A stretch of 64,000 nt of DNA from NCBI GenBank assembly GCA_000169995.1, contig AAZW01000004.1:62001-126000 (forward strand), written 5' to 3'. The notes below the pieces were generated by a model, which saw only the letters and a list, made by a program, of their open reading frames with translations, did not search any database and was not told the DNA's origin. The position numbers were made by a program, and so were the translations under genes. The stretch is from Vibrionales bacterium SWAT-3. GTDB taxonomy: Bacteria; Pseudomonadota; Gammaproteobacteria; Enterobacterales; Vibrionaceae. Shown one piece after another: positions 18,865-28,669 of this stretch (positions are counted from its first letter, which is position 1; every line of letters begins with the position of its first letter).

Positions 18865-19747
18865 GGGCGTGTTGATCTTTCGTGAGTATTTTTTGAACAG
18901 CATGGTAAAGAGTTATAATTTGCTTCGCCAAAAGTAAAACCATAACCAATACCATGCCAAGAACAATGCTAACTGATATTCGCTGGGAACTGCTACTCCA
19001 AGTTATGAAAAGTACAGGTCGTATTTACGATAAAACTGAACATCGAATGACATTTGAAGGAATACTTTATCGAATGAGAACAGGTATTCCTTGGCGGGAT
19101 CTACCCTCTGAGTTCGGAGAGTGGAGTACCGTTTACAGACGATTTAATCTTTGGTCAAAGAAAGGGGTTTTAGATAAACTTTTCAAAAGCTTATCTAGCA
19201 TGGCTGATTTTGAATGGGTCTTTCTTGATGGCTCTATAGTTCGAGCGCATCAGCATAGTACAGGTGCAGCGACTGAAAGCTCAGAGCAAATAGGAAAAAG
19301 TTGCGGGGGCAACTCAACCAAAATTCACTTAGCCGTGGATAGTGGTGGCCTGCCGATTTGCTTTGATTTATCAGAAGGACAACGCCACGATATAGTGCAT
19401 GCCGAAAGCTTAGTTGAGCAACTCGATGAAGTTAATACCATCGTTTGTGATAAAGGATATGACAGCGAACCTTTCCGCACTTTTGTTAAGGAACGTGGCG
19501 GAGAAACAGTAATTGCTAAACGCAATTACGGAGAAGATATAGACAAAAACAGTATGGATTGGTGTCTATACAAGTATCGTCACTTGGTCGAAAATGCCTT
19601 TGGGAAAATTAAGCATTATCGAGCTATTTCAAGTAGATATGACAAGCTAGAAAGGAATTATGCCAGCATGTTATCGCTGGCATTCATGTTAATGTGGCTA
19701 CCGATGTATTGTTGAACGCGAAATGTACAGCAAAGATCAACACGCCC
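18865..19747 (+). mobile_element. IS5-family insertion sequence (IS427-like), complete
   Basis: The element is about 883 bp, bounded by the terminal inverted repeat GGGCGTGTTGATCTTT (left end at 18865; its complement ends at 19747). A TA dinucleotide lies outside each end, consistent with a short target duplication. It has one transposase gene on the plus strand. It sits between the octaheme cytochrome gene and the downstream end of a sulfatase gene, separating the cytochrome from its original upstream sequence. Confidence 0.9.
18954..19715 (+). CDS. IS5-family transposase
   Basis: This 253-residue DDE transposase starts at ATG 18954 with MPRTMLTD. It has the N-terminal insertion-element domain (RMRTGIPWRDLPSEFGEW). 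The catalytic region contains FLDGSIVRAHQHS (first D), CDKGYDSEPF (second D) and a late HLVENAFGKIKHYR segment holding the E. It is uninterrupted, so the element may be mobile. Confidence 0.95.
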   Translation: MPRTMLTDIRWELLLQVMKSTGRIYDKTEHRMTFEGILYRMRTGIPWRDLPSEFGEWSTVYRRFNLWSKKGVLDKLFKSLSSMADFEWVFLDGSIVRAHQHSTGAATESSEQIGKSCGGNSTKIHLAVDSGGLPICFDLSEGQRHDIVHAESLVEQLDEVNTIVCDKGYDSEPFRTFVKERGGETVIAKRNYGEDIDKNSMDWCLYKYRHLVENAFGKIKHYRAISSRYDKLERNYASMLSLAFMLMWLPMYC

Positions 19748-19814
19748 TAGTGACCATGAGCTCGATTGTTGTGATTCATATTCAGGACATGTGGCTGCTC
19801 ACTATAACGCTCAT

Positions 19815-19840
19815 AAAAAAGAGCTCCGAAGAGCTCTTTT
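19815..19840. terminator. Rho-independent terminator of the sulfatase gene
   Basis: Stem AAAAGAGCTC/GAGCTCTTTT with a 4-base loop. It lies 29 bases past the stop of the minus-strand sulfatase and can act in both directions. Confidence 0.9.
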
Positions 19841-19868
19841 CATACAGTTGGTATATCCAAACCGTCGA

Positions 19869-21416
19869 TTACTTGTTATGGGACTCCTGAAGTTTCTCCA
19901 TAACCTGATCCAAACTAAAGCTCGCTGCTTTTTGACGTGGTGGATATTCAGCGAATGTTTCTAGGAACTTGCCCACATAGGCTTGTGCTGGAACGAACAT
20001 GTACGCGTGGTCAAGCAACCAGTCGTAGTATGTATTCGATGTGATATCAGCATTTTCGTACGGGTCCATTCTAAGGTTAAACAACTTAGGAAGACGCAAG
20101 GTCACGAACGGTTCAGCCCAAATTTGCATAGTACCCGTAGCTCGTTGCTCCATGAATACCGCTTTCCATTGGTTATAACGAAGCGCCGCTAAATCACCAT
20201 CATCCGTGAAGTAGAAGATCTCATGACGACGACCTTTTTTTTCTTCACCCGTTAGGTAAGGAAGGAAGTTGTAGCCATCTAGGTGAAGCTTAAAGGTTTT
20301 ATCACCCGCGGTATGACCTTTGAGTAGCTTTTCTTTGATCTGATCATCACCCGCTGCAGCAAGGAATGTTGGCATCCAGTCCATGTGATGCATGATTTCG
20401 TTAGAGACAGTTCCAGGTTCAATTTTACCCGGCCAACGAACCATTGCTGGCACACGGTATGCCCCTTCCCAGTTGGTGTTTTTCTCACCACGGAATGGCG
20501 TTGTACCTGCATCAGGCCACGAGTTCATGTGTGGACCATTATCCGTAGAGTAGAAAACAATGGTATTGTCTTTGATGCCTAAATCATCTACTTGTTTTAG
20601 TAGCTGACCAACGTGTCTATCGTGCTCAACCATACCATCGGCATAGTTACTAATGCCGGTTACACCTTTACTATCTGGCTGAACGTGTGTTCTAAAGTGC
20701 ATACGTGTGGCGTTCCACCAAACAAAGAATGGTTTGTCGGCTTTCACTGCGCGATCCATAAAGTCGAGTGCCGCGTCTAGTGTTTCTTCATCTACCGTTT
20801 CCATACGCTTACGCGTCAAAGGACCAGTATCTTCAATCTTACCGTCAGCGAATGACTTGATAACGCCACGTGGCCCAAACTTCTTACGAAACTCTGGGTC
20901 TTTAGGGTAATCTTCATTCTCTGGTTCTTCCTCAGCATTTAGGTGGTAAAGGTTGCCAAAAAATTCGTCAAACCCGTGTGCTGTCGGAAGGAATTCGTCT
21001 TTGTCGCCCAAGTGGTTTTTACCAAATTGGCCTGTCATATAACCCATAGGTTTGAGCAGTTCTGCGATCGTAGCATCTTCTGCTTGAAGACCAATATCCG
21101 CACCGGGTAATCCTACTTTACTTAAGCCTGTTCGTAATACACTTTGACCAGTAATGAACGTAGAGCGACCTGCGGTACACGACTGCTCTGCGTAGTAATC
21201 AGTAAACATCATGCCTTCTTTAGCGATGCTATCAATATTCGGTGTTTGATAGCCCATTAAGCCAAAGGTGTAAGCACTAACATTAGATTGACCAATGTCA
21301 TCACCCCAAATGACGAGAATATTTGGTTTTTCGGCGGCGAATGTGGTGGTGGAAGCCGCCATCATCGCTGTCCCCAAAATCGCTAATCGACGCTTGACGC
21401 CATATTTCGCTGTCAT
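19869..21416 (-). CDS. Periplasmic Cys-type sulfatase
   Basis: The start is at ATG 21416, with GAGG upstream. The product is about 515 residues with a signal peptide ending in TTTFAA. It has the sulfatase core: IWGDDIGQSN (metal aspartates), the activation motif C-T-A-G-R at residues 80-84, LGDKD, and STDNGPH. The cysteine needs conversion to formylglycine, which the maturase at 1-1036 could do before export. It shares long stretches with the divergent sulfatase at 21763 (such as HGFDEFFGNLYHLNAEEEPE), so the two are paralogues. The natural sulfate ester is unknown; polysaccharide sulfates are likely in a marine organism. Confidence 0.92.
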   Translation of the reverse strand: MTAKYGVKRRLAILGTAMMAASTTTFAAEKPNILVIWGDDIGQSNVSAYTFGLMGYQTPNIDSIAKEGMMFTDYYAEQSCTAGRSTFITGQSVLRTGLSKVGLPGADIGLQAEDATIAELLKPMGYMTGQFGKNHLGDKDEFLPTAHGFDEFFGNLYHLNAEEEPENEDYPKDPEFRKKFGPRGVIKSFADGKIEDTGPLTRKRMETVDEETLDAALDFMDRAVKADKPFFVWWNATRMHFRTHVQPDSKGVTGISNYADGMVEHDRHVGQLLKQVDDLGIKDNTIVFYSTDNGPHMNSWPDAGTTPFRGEKNTNWEGAYRVPAMVRWPGKIEPGTVSNEIMHHMDWMPTFLAAAGDDQIKEKLLKGHTAGDKTFKLHLDGYNFLPYLTGEEKKGRRHEIFYFTDDGDLAALRYNQWKAVFMEQRATGTMQIWAEPFVTLRLPKLFNLRMDPYENADITSNTYYDWLLDHAYMFVPAQAYVGKFLETFAEYPPRQKAASFSLDQVMEKLQESHNK

Positions 21417-21565
21417 AGAAACCTCTTCGTAAGTTATTTGCATCCTGCCCTACAACGTATAGTTCATTTTTTGCGCATGTGCGAGATTCCGTAAGCTATT
21501 AATCTTTTAGTCATTTTTATTGAGACACGGATACAAAACTTACTGGTTTAATTTGCATCGACAAA

Positions 21566-21581
21566 CTTGATAGGGATCACA
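21566..21581. promoter_or_regulatory. Possible CRP-type site between divergent sulfatases
   Basis: The 16-mer CTTGATAGGGATCACA matches one CRP half-site exactly (TCACA) and three of five bases of the other. It lies in the 346-base region between the sulfatase starts (21417-21762), the only notable motif I see there. Catabolite control of sulfatases would make sense, but the match is partial. Confidence 0.3.
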
Positions 21582-21762
21582 CATGTAAACTAAGGGTTTA
21601 TTCGAACCAACAACTTAAACTCAAATTAATCAATAGTTTAACCCTACATCATAACGAATGGTTATAAACACTATAAAAGGACGGAACACGGTTTTGGGAA
21701 TAACATTTGTCCATCGATGTGTTGTTCTAACGCATTAATCTTAAAAGTGAATCGGAGTCCTT

Positions 21763-23325
21763 ATGGGTACTAAAATTAATAAACTAGCATTAGGTGTTGG
21801 CTTATTAGCAGCTTCTTCAGCAGCGACAGCAGCAGAAAAACCAAATATTCTTGCTATCTGGGGTGATGACATTGGTGTATTCAACATCAGTGCATATAAC
21901 AACGGTATGATGGGTTACGAAACACCTAACATCGACCGTATTGCTAACGAAGGCGCACTATTTACTGACCACTACGGTCAACAATCGTGTACAGCTGGTC
22001 GTGCTGCATTCCTAACAGGTCAAGAACCTTTCCGTACAGGCCTACTTACCATTGGTATGCCAGGTTCTGATCACGGTATCCCAGACTGGGCTCCAACTAT
22101 CGCTGACCTTCTTAAAGAACAGGGCTACATGACAGCTCAGTTCGGTAAGAACCACATGGGTGACCAAGACAAACACCTTCCTACGAACCACGGTTTTGAT
22201 GAGTTCTTCGGTAACCTTTACCACCTGAATGCAGAAGAAGAGCCAGAGACATACTACTACCCTAAAGATCCTGAGTTCCGTAAGAACTTCGGTCCACGTG
22301 GTGTAATTAAGTCTACTGCTGACGGTAAGATCGAAGATACAGGCCCTATGACGCGTAAGCGTATGGAGCACGCAGATGAAGAGTTCCTAGAAGAATCTCT
22401 AGCGTTTATGGAAAAAGCAGTGAAAGCTGACAAACCATTCTTTATCTGGCACAACACAACACGTATGCACGTGTGGACTCGTCTACAAGAAAAATACCAA
22501 GGTAAATCTGGTATCAGCATCTACGCTGACGGCATGCTAGAGCACGATGACCAAGTTGGTATCCTTCTAGACAAGCTTGATGAGCTTAAGATCGCAGACA
22601 ACACAATCGTAATTTACTCTACCGATAACGGTGCAGAGACAGTATCTTGGCCTGATGGTGGTGCAACTTACTTCCACGGTGAGAAAGGTACAACTTACGA
22701 AGGTGGTATGCGTGTTCCTCAGCTAGTTCGCTGGCCTGGCGTAATCAAACCGGGTAGCAAGATCAACGACATCATGGCGCACCAAGACTGGATCCCTACT
22801 CTTCTAGCGGCAGCTGGTGATGATAAAGTGGTTGAGAAGCTAGCGTCTGACAAAGGTGCTACGTACAACGGTAAAAACTGGCGTGTACACCTAGATGGTT
22901 ACAACTTCATGCCTTACTTCGAAGGTAAAGAAGAGAAAGGCCCTCGTGACAGCCTACTTTACTTCTCAGCGAACGCAGAGCTAAATGCGGTACGTTGGAA
23001 TGACTTCAAGATCTCATTCGCAGTTATGGACGGTAACATCACAGATGCTGTACGTTTCCAACCAAACTGGCCTCAAGTAGTACACCTACGTGCTGACCCA
23101 TTCGAAAAAGCACCACACGAATCTGGCATGTACCTACGTTGGATGGCAGACAACATGTGGCTATTCGTACCAGTAGGCGGCAAAGTACAAGAGTTCATGC
23201 AGACGCTACCTGACTACCCAATGCAGCAAAGCCAAGTATTGAATCCGGGTAACTTCAACCAAAATGCTTATTCACTGCAAGGCAAACTTAAGCAACTTGA
23301 AGCAGCAGCTGCGCAAGCTAAGTAA
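21763..23325 (+). CDS. Periplasmic Cys-type sulfatase with highly optimised codons
   Basis: This 520-residue protein has a signal peptide ending near ATAA (residues 21-24). It has the same core as its divergent paralogue: IWGDDIGVFN, C-T-A-G-R at 76-80, FGKNHMGDQD, and STDNGAE. GGAG lies before the ATG. Codons are visibly restricted (CGT for Arg, GGT for Gly, AAC for Asn, CTA for Leu, TTC for Phe), unlike most neighbours, a mark of very high expression. The end has a tandem stop arrangement, AAGTAAGCTAAGTAAGC. Activity depends on formylglycine maturation. Substrate unknown; choline sulfate or polysaccharide sulfate are possible. Confidence 0.92.
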   Translation: MGTKINKLALGVGLLAASSAATAAEKPNILAIWGDDIGVFNISAYNNGMMGYETPNIDRIANEGALFTDHYGQQSCTAGRAAFLTGQEPFRTGLLTIGMPGSDHGIPDWAPTIADLLKEQGYMTAQFGKNHMGDQDKHLPTNHGFDEFFGNLYHLNAEEEPETYYYPKDPEFRKNFGPRGVIKSTADGKIEDTGPMTRKRMEHADEEFLEESLAFMEKAVKADKPFFIWHNTTRMHVWTRLQEKYQGKSGISIYADGMLEHDDQVGILLDKLDELKIADNTIVIYSTDNGAETVSWPDGGATYFHGEKGTTYEGGMRVPQLVRWPGVIKPGSKINDIMAHQDWIPTLLAAAGDDKVVEKLASDKGATYNGKNWRVHLDGYNFMPYFEGKEEKGPRDSLLYFSANAELNAVRWNDFKISFAVMDGNITDAVRFQPNWPQVVHLRADPFEKAPHESGMYLRWMADNMWLFVPVGGKVQEFMQTLPDYPMQQSQVLNPGNFNQNAYSLQGKLKQLEAAAAQAK

Positions 23326-23392
23326 GCTAAGTAAGCTCAACTGAATCATGTATTTTGAGTTGAACAACTAAATTAAATACATAGTCAAATAC

Positions 23393-23430
23393 AAAGCCGT
23401 GGTGACTCAAAGTAGTTTCCACGGCTTTTC
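23393..23430 (+). terminator. Rho-independent terminator after second sulfatase
   Basis: Stem AAAGCCGTGG/CCACGGCTTT with a 16-base loop, followed by TTCTGT. Confidence 0.88.
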
Positions 23431-23593
23431 TGTATCTACCAACCAATGTTCCTATCCCTGCTCCTTATCTTGCAACATTAGATTTATGAAACTAGATTTA
23501 TAAAAGAACCCTTATGATTCGCAAGGTAAATAAGGGGTAATTCAGACGGATCCTGAATTGATTTAATGGATTAAATTTAGATGGAACTGAGCT

Positions 23594-24670
23594 ATGAAGA
23601 CATCCTATTTGGCTGGAATAAGCATAACTGTTATTTGTGTTTCGATCGCTATACTGGTTTATGATGGTGCATCTTCAAACTCTCACTCTTCCTTTGAACA
23701 CAAAGACCATCACCCTGCTGATTCTTCTCACTCGGATTCGCACGCAAGCGACGCGCATAAAACCCGTCAACTCACGACCTCTAATATCAAAGTCTTTCCT
23801 ATTCCTAACGCCACTGAAATCGATCACGATCTGGCCAAAATTGGCTGGGTACTCTTCAAAGACCCAAATCTTTCCTCTAATCGCAGCGTCAGTTGCGAAA
23901 CCTGCCACAGCCTTCAAACCAACGGTGCTGAGGTGATTCCTGTATCAATAGGGGTTAATGGTGCCGGAATGCGCAACTCTCTTACTGTCTTCAACGCGGT
24001 TTTCAATTACCGATTCTTTTGGGACGGCAGGGTAAACAACCTTTCAGATCAGATAGACGGACCAGTACATAATGTGGACGAAATGGATTCTAACTGGGCA
24101 CTTATCACCGATTATGTATCTCAGTCACCCACCTACATTGACCTATTTAAAAGCCAAGAAATGGTTATTGATACCGCCTCCGTTAAAGCCGCGCTCATTG
24201 AGTTTATGCGCGGCTTAACCACACCCGACTCCCCTTTTGACCGATATTTACGTGGCGATACTGCTGCACTTTCCGCCGCAGAAAAACGTGGTTGGGAAAC
24301 ATTTCAGGAAGAAGGATGTATTCGTTGCCACCAAGGCACCAATATTGGTGGAGGCATGGTGATGCGGTTTGGTTACTTCGGATTATCAAAAACAGGCACC
24401 GAGCGAAGTGAAGACCAGGGTCGCTATATGTTTACTCAGCAACCACAAGACAAGCATCTATTTCGTGTCGCGAGTTTAAGAAACGTCGCGATTACGGCGC
24501 CTTATTTCCATGATGGTCAAACCGAAACCCTAGAAGAGGCGATTAAAATAATGGGTGAAAGTCAGCTTGGTAAAACGTTTGAAGAACAAACAATCAGCGA
24601 CATCAAGGTGTTTCTTGAGACGCTAACTGGGCAGCGCCCTCAAATGCTAGTGGAGTTTGAAAATGAATAA
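23594..24670 (+). CDS. Di-haem cytochrome c peroxidase/MauG-family protein
   Basis: This 358-residue protein has an N-terminal hydrophobic export segment (about 5-24). A His/Ser/Asp-rich linker with seven histidines follows at residues 31-55. Two haem c sites are visible: CETCH at 101-105 and CIRCH at 242-246. The NGAGMRNSLTVFNA and VASLRNVAITAPYFHDG segments are typical of the family. Role: peroxide reduction, or MauG-like oxidation, in the periplasm. Its stop overlaps the start of the following histidine kinase gene, so the two are translationally coupled. The His-rich linker may bind metal. Confidence 0.9.
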   Translation: MKTSYLAGISITVICVSIAILVYDGASSNSHSSFEHKDHHPADSSHSDSHASDAHKTRQLTTSNIKVFPIPNATEIDHDLAKIGWVLFKDPNLSSNRSVSCETCHSLQTNGAEVIPVSIGVNGAGMRNSLTVFNAVFNYRFFWDGRVNNLSDQIDGPVHNVDEMDSNWALITDYVSQSPTYIDLFKSQEMVIDTASVKAALIEFMRGLTTPDSPFDRYLRGDTAALSAAEKRGWETFQEEGCIRCHQGTNIGGGMVMRFGYFGLSKTGTERSEDQGRYMFTQQPQDKHLFRVASLRNVAITAPYFHDGQTETLEEAIKIMGESQLGKTFEEQTISDIKVFLETLTGQRPQMLVEFENE

Positions 24671-27050
24671 AATCAGGCTCATCTTTTTATTATTCATCTC
24701 GTTTTTTATAGGCTTAGTGAGCTTCATTATGCTTACCTATTTTGAACATGAAAAAGTTGCGAAATATGGCGAATCAGTTCGAGAGTTGGGCCATGAAGTC
24801 CTAGAGATGCGTGATCAGATAACGAACAGCGCCCTCACCAGAATATCAAACCCTTATCAGCTATCAGAGAACTTAGTAACGCTAGAAAGGGAACTACAAG
24901 AACTCAACTTGAGCTATTAAGGAAAGAACATACATTCTACATTTTTTCAAAGCCTACAAACTCACCAGCTTTTAGAGCATTTCCACAGCGCATCCATGTC
25001 CAACGTCGACACGCTAGACAACTTGGTGGGGTTAAGTGTTGCTCGTCAGTTTATCCTACAGTCCCTTACCCTTTTACTCACCAACACAGAGTCTGCGAGC
25101 TCTGATTTTGCCCCCAAGTCTCAGCTAAGTATCCAGAGTGACATGCTCACGAGCATCTTATTCGCTGGGGCGTCTATCCAAGCTGAAAGCAATTCTGAAT
25201 TGGCCAAGCTGTCTCAGACATTTACCGAATTAAATCAGCAGCAAAGCCAACTCTTATCCCAAGTACTCTCTGTTCATAGCATGGCGTATATTGAGCAAAT
25301 AGAGCATCAGCTAACGGATAGCCAAGACCAGTTAAAGGGGCTAACCGTCAACTTAATCGTCGCACTTGCACTACTGACGTTTGCGTTCTCATTAATTCTG
25401 TTCATTCACCGACTCTTTGAACTGAAACGTAACAACCTCTCCTATCAAGAAGCTGCAGATAAAGCACAAAAAGCCAGTGAGGCAAAATCATTGTTCCTCG
25501 CGACAATGAGTCACGAACTAAGAACCCCTATGAACGGCGTATTAGGTATTGCACAAATCATCAAAGAAGATTCTCAAAGCGCAGATACTCGGAAACAGGC
25601 ACAAATCATCATCGACTCGGGGCAGCACCTTGTCACCATACTGAATGACATACTCGATTTTTCTAAAGTTGAGCAAGGAAAAATGGAGCTTGAACTCAGT
25701 CCGTTTTCTGTAACCGACGTCGTCACACACCTGGACAAAACGCTAACGCCGCTCGCCACCGATAAAGGGATATCTTTTGTTATTAAGGATAATATCCCAA
25801 CTAATATTCAACTGGTTGGCGACTCAGCGCGCACGCGCCAAATCTTATTTAATCTAGCCGGAAATGCCGTCAAATTTACCGAGTCAGGTAAGGTCGAAGT
25901 GGAGTTCGAGATCGCGCCTACTACCCCGCCATCGGTCAACATTATGGTATCCGACACGGGCATAGGTATTGCTGAAGACAAGGTTGACCACATCTTTACA
26001 GCGTTTGAGCAAGCAGAGCTCTCTACAACGCGTAAGTTCGGCGGAACGGGTTTAGGGTTATCAATAGTCAAACAACTGGTTGAATTGATGGGCGGAACCA
26101 TTGATGTCTCTAGCCAACTGAATATGGGTACTTGTTTTACCATTTCCTTACCATTAGAAATGCACGAACTAGAACAACAAACTACTGAGCAAGCCTCCAC
26201 CAGCATTAATAAAACGCTCAATGACTTCACTGTGCTGCTCGTAGAGGACAATAAAATCAACGCCATGGTTATCAAGAAGTTCTGTGAGTCTATAAACATG
26301 ACTGTTGAAAATGCCTATGACGGACTGCAGGCACTCGATAAATTGGCTACAAACCAATATGACTTAATCATCATGGATAATCACATGCCGAACATGAGTG
26401 GTATCGAGGCGATTCAAAAAATCCGCAATGAACTTAAGTTAACCACGGTTATTTTTGCTTGTACTGCTGATGTGTTTAAAGAGGCTCATGACGAGTTTCT
26501 TGTGTCAGGGGCGAATTTTGTCCTTACGAAACCATTGCAAAAAAACAGCTTACAAAATGCCATCAATGAGTTTCATCATCAGTTCGAGATAAACAGACAC
26601 CAATCTGTTCATTCTCACCAATCAACAGAAACGAGTAATAGCAATGTCACCATGCTGACTCGTCCACCTAAGAACAAACTGCCTCTTACAGAAGAAGAAA
26701 TATCTCGTAGCCCATTACTCGAGGGCGATAAGCTAGAAGGCAATGAAAAGCTAAAGTGTTTAAACAACTTAGTTGATGAATTAGAAAATGAAATTGATGA
26801 ACTAATAGCCCTCTTCTCGGATGATAAACCCGATGATCTATCGAGAACTTTAAAAGCCGTCATCGCCATTGCATCTAAACACGGAATGTACGAAGTGCTT
26901 GAGCTTGCTATCTCTGCAGCGCAAACCACAGAGCAGCACATCATGCCTGAAGCCGAACTGCTGCAACAGCTCATCAATCGACTCATGGTAAACAGCCACC
27001 AAGCAACACGCTTAATACACAAACTCAACCAACAACGTAAAACGGGTTAA
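24663..27050 (+). pseudogene. Hybrid sensor histidine kinase with in-frame TAA stop
   Basis: The frame opens at ATG 24663 (overlapping the peroxidase stop) and meets TAA at 24918-24920 after 85 codons. The same frame stays open straight through to 27050 with no other stop. The intact protein would be about 795 residues: transmembrane helix 1, periplasmic helical sensor, transmembrane helix 2 (VALALLTFAFSLILFIHRLF), HisKA with SHELRTPMNG, HATPase with N, G1 (DTGIGIAED) and G2 (GGTGLGLSI) boxes, and REC with acceptor D in IIMDNHMP. A C-terminal Hpt-like helical region follows, where the usual phospho-His seems absent. Restart at ATG 24996 would remove the first helix. It is either a true nonsense mutation or a sequence error. 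Confidence 0.85.
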
Positions 27051-27062
27051 CTGGGGAGTCAT

Positions 27063-27482
27063 ATGAAATTGAACCTACCTAGTATCGGTCCACATCTACT
27101 TTTGGCGGCGGGCGCTACGCTCATTTTTGTCGTCGACTATCACGTGCCATTAGGTATCGCGATGGCTGTACCTTACATTACGATAGTCCTACTCGCATCA
27201 ACCACTAAAAAGCCATTTTCAGCCATTATGTGGGCGATCGTCTGTACCTTACTTACGCTCGTTGGATACTACGTTTCCGAGTCCGGTAGTGAGGCATGGT
27301 TTGTTATATTGAACCGGGTCATTACCATTTATGCGATTTGGGTGTGTGCTTTTGTTCCTATCTACATCACGCTTCAATCACCTACTGATACTGAGGTTCT
27401 TAATGATGACGTCACCCCACCAGATGCACTAAACCACTCTTACGTGGATAAGAAACGTACAGGTAACACGCTCAATAATTAG
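27063..27482 (+). CDS. Small integral membrane protein, unknown function
   Basis: This 139-residue protein has three to four transmembrane helices (about 10-25, 30-46, 54-72, 85-103) and a hydrophilic tail. It resembles the membrane sensing segments found at the N-terminus of some histidine kinases, but no kinase part follows. It starts 12 bases after the histidine kinase stop, with GGGG before the ATG, so it is probably in the same transcript. Function unknown; an accessory to the kinase is a guess. Confidence 0.65.
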   Translation: MKLNLPSIGPHLLLAAGATLIFVVDYHVPLGIAMAVPYITIVLLASTTKKPFSAIMWAIVCTLLTLVGYYVSESGSEAWFVILNRVITIYAIWVCAFVPIYITLQSPTDTEVLNDDVTPPDALNHSYVDKKRTGNTLNN

Positions 27483-27582
27483 GCTTAGGTTAAGTTTCGG
27501 TGAATTTTGCCAAATCGAGACAAGGTAACTTGAAATACTTCGTTCTGCGTGAGATTGTAAAATATCTCACACCAATAACTGT

Positions 27583-28245
27583 ATGATTATGAAAACATTA
27601 CAATCCATTGCGCTGCTTTCCACAATTATCGCAGCACCACAAGTGTTAGCTGATGTAAAAATTGAAGTTCCTTCTAGCGCAGATGCTCTAGTTGAAGTCT
27701 TAGCGGTTAATGAGGCTAAACCTGATCTTGAGGGTGGTTTTTTCTCTTCAAGCAAAACGATCACCGTGCCAGACGGTGTAAACCAAATCGTTTTCCAATA
27801 CCAGCTTGCTTTTAGTCAAGGTAACGACCGTGAGTTTGTCGATAGTGACGCAATTATTGCTACTTTTGACGCGACAGACACAACAGTAACGTTCGACATG
27901 CCTAAATTCCGCAACGCTAACGAAGCGAGAAAAGGCTTCCAGAACCTAGATTGGAAATTGGTTGACGAGAACCAGAATGCAATCAGTGTTAAGCAAGACA
28001 AATTAACCAAAGATGGCATGCAGATTGGCCGCAAATACCCTCAAGAAGCGAAAGAATACAACCGTACAGGTGGTATTGCCGCATTAGCGACAGGCGCTAC
28101 AGCCGCTGCAGTTGTTCAACCTGTAACACTACCAGCAAAAATTGATGGTAACGCGTCTAACACGGCCGAAGAAATGCTGTACTTCTGGTATGAAAAAGCC
28201 GATGCTGAAACCAAGCAAAAATTCAAAGAGTTCGTGAACAAGTAA
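27583..28245 (+). CDS. DUF2057 (YccT-like) secreted protein
   Basis: This 220-residue protein has a signal peptide ending near QVLA (residues 18-21). It continues with VKIEVPSSADALVEVLAVN, then ITVPDGVNQIVFQYQ, which are typical of the DUF2057/YccT family. An alternative ATG lies two codons further in. Family members are periplasmic or outer-surface proteins of unclear role; E. coli YccT (CsgI) is linked to curli control. It is followed by a good terminator. Confidence 0.78.
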   Translation: MIMKTLQSIALLSTIIAAPQVLADVKIEVPSSADALVEVLAVNEAKPDLEGGFFSSSKTITVPDGVNQIVFQYQLAFSQGNDREFVDSDAIIATFDATDTTVTFDMPKFRNANEARKGFQNLDWKLVDENQNAISVKQDKLTKDGMQIGRKYPQEAKEYNRTGGIAALATGATAAAVVQPVTLPAKIDGNASNTAEEMLYFWYEKADAETKQKFKEFVNK

Positions 28246-28269
28246 ATCCTATTTGTTATTCGTCTTAAT

Positions 28270-28301
28270 AAAAAAGCTGGCATTCAATCGCCAGCTTTTT
28301 T
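28270..28301 (+). terminator. Rho-independent terminator
   Basis: Stem AAAAAGCTGG/CCAGCTTTTT with a 10-base loop and a T-run, 25 bases after the DUF2057 stop. Confidence 0.93.
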
Positions 28302-28669
28302 GTATCAACTTTAGGGTAACAACCTTTCCATATTCGCCCTATTGATGCACGTTTGCACTATGCGTTCTCGGCAGAAAACACTTCTCCGTCGATTTTGATT
28401 GGCCATCCCATCAATTCATATTCAGCAGCAAGTAAGTACGCGCAGCGACTAGATATTCTCGTTTTTATCCAGTCACCTATCCCGCACACCTTGTATTCCA
28501 ATACAGCCATTTTCATAACAACACCATTTACTCAAAATTAAATTTATAAATATCAGGTAGAAGTTATCTGTCCAAAGGCCTTATGTATGTTCCCAAAAGA
28601 ACACAAGCCTGCAGTTTACCTATAAAGTTGTAGGTAACTTGTTTTCAATCATTTAGCGTAATGCATACG
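28302..28669. other. Intergenic region without convincing gene
   Basis: The region lies between a terminator and the 3' end of the broken Crp/Fnr gene. A 62-codon open frame at 28353-28541 has no good ribosome site and no recognisable composition, so I do not call it. Confidence 0.5.

Noticed and set aside
19748..19814. Remnant gene beside the IS5-family element
   Set aside because: Only 67 bases to the terminator, no coding frame recognised.
28353..28541. 62-codon open frame on the plus strand
   Set aside because: No ribosome site, no domain, low-complexity composition; likely chance.
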